A stretch of 13,803 nucleotides of DNA from a bacterium (GTDB lineage Bacteria; SZUA-182; SZUA-191; JAJRXT01): NCBI GenBank assembly GCA_024277605.1, contig JAJRUU010000051.1, forward strand, positions 1-13,803, in the 5' to 3' direction. A model generated the notes under the pieces. The model was not told the origin of the DNA and did no database searches. It worked only from the letters and a program-made list of their open reading frames with translations. Both the position numbers and the translations under genes were made by a program. Position 1 is the stretch's first letter. Every line of letters begins with the position of its first letter. Positions 13,780-13,803 of the stretch are shown piece after piece.

Positions 13780-13803
13780 AATTCCTGATCTATGCTAACT
13801 TTA

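Overview
The window looks like chromosomal DNA of a diderm (outer-membrane-bearing) bacterium of moderate GC content. Evidence for an outer membrane is a BamD-like lipoprotein, a porin-type beta-barrel protein ending in Phe, and a FemAB-type protein of the XrtA/PEP-CTERM-associated kind. Two-component proteins with a Cys-rich two-CW module and PstS-like mini binding proteins are common in Desulfobacterota-like and neighbouring lineages. That placement is an inference; no rRNA, tRNA, phage or CRISPR sequence is present to confirm it.

Layout. Positions 1-2098 (minus strand) hold an envelope cluster: bamD-like lipoprotein, overlapping small NTF2-like lipoprotein, then the N-terminal 300 residues of a family 5 (oligopeptide/dipeptide type) solute-binding protein that runs off the window edge. 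Positions 2099-2494 have no intact gene. They hold AT-rich short repeats, two tandem 33-bp units each carrying a GGGTCA-n-TGACCC dyad, and a 54-codon remnant of a YgiT/MqsA-type antitoxin. Positions 2495-4482 (minus) are a translationally coupled trpBA pair with a strong sigma70-type promoter. A short divergent regulatory region (4486-4687) carries two different palindromes, one over each predicted start of transcription.

Positions 4688-10053 (plus) form the most interesting block. It is a compact five-cistron operon: porin, PstS-like small periplasmic binding protein, dCache-HAMP-twoCW-histidine kinase, REC-GGDEF diguanylate cyclase response regulator, and a truncated single-domain receiver. 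Most junctions are ATGA overlaps or longer overlaps, so the products are likely made together. A plausible reading is that an oxyanion or small solute enters through the porin, is bound or sensed in the periplasm, and alters phosphorelay and cyclic-di-GMP output. Several parts look damaged or specially regulated. The binding-protein gene has an in-frame TAA exactly at the predicted signal-peptidase junction, nine consecutive G bases sit in the kinase/regulator overlap, and the last receiver is cut off at a hairpin.

Positions 10120-11166 (minus) encode a FemAB-like acyl/aminoacyl transferase with its own promoter. Positions 11167-11661 are non-coding and full of palindromes, including a 280-bp MITE-like element with perfect 23-bp terminal inverted repeats and a second inverted-repeat element nested in it. 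Positions 11662-13779 (minus) encode an essentially complete RecG helicase. The hairpin core at the end of the truncated receiver recurs in opposite orientation next to recG, so the femAB block is bounded by inverted copies of it.
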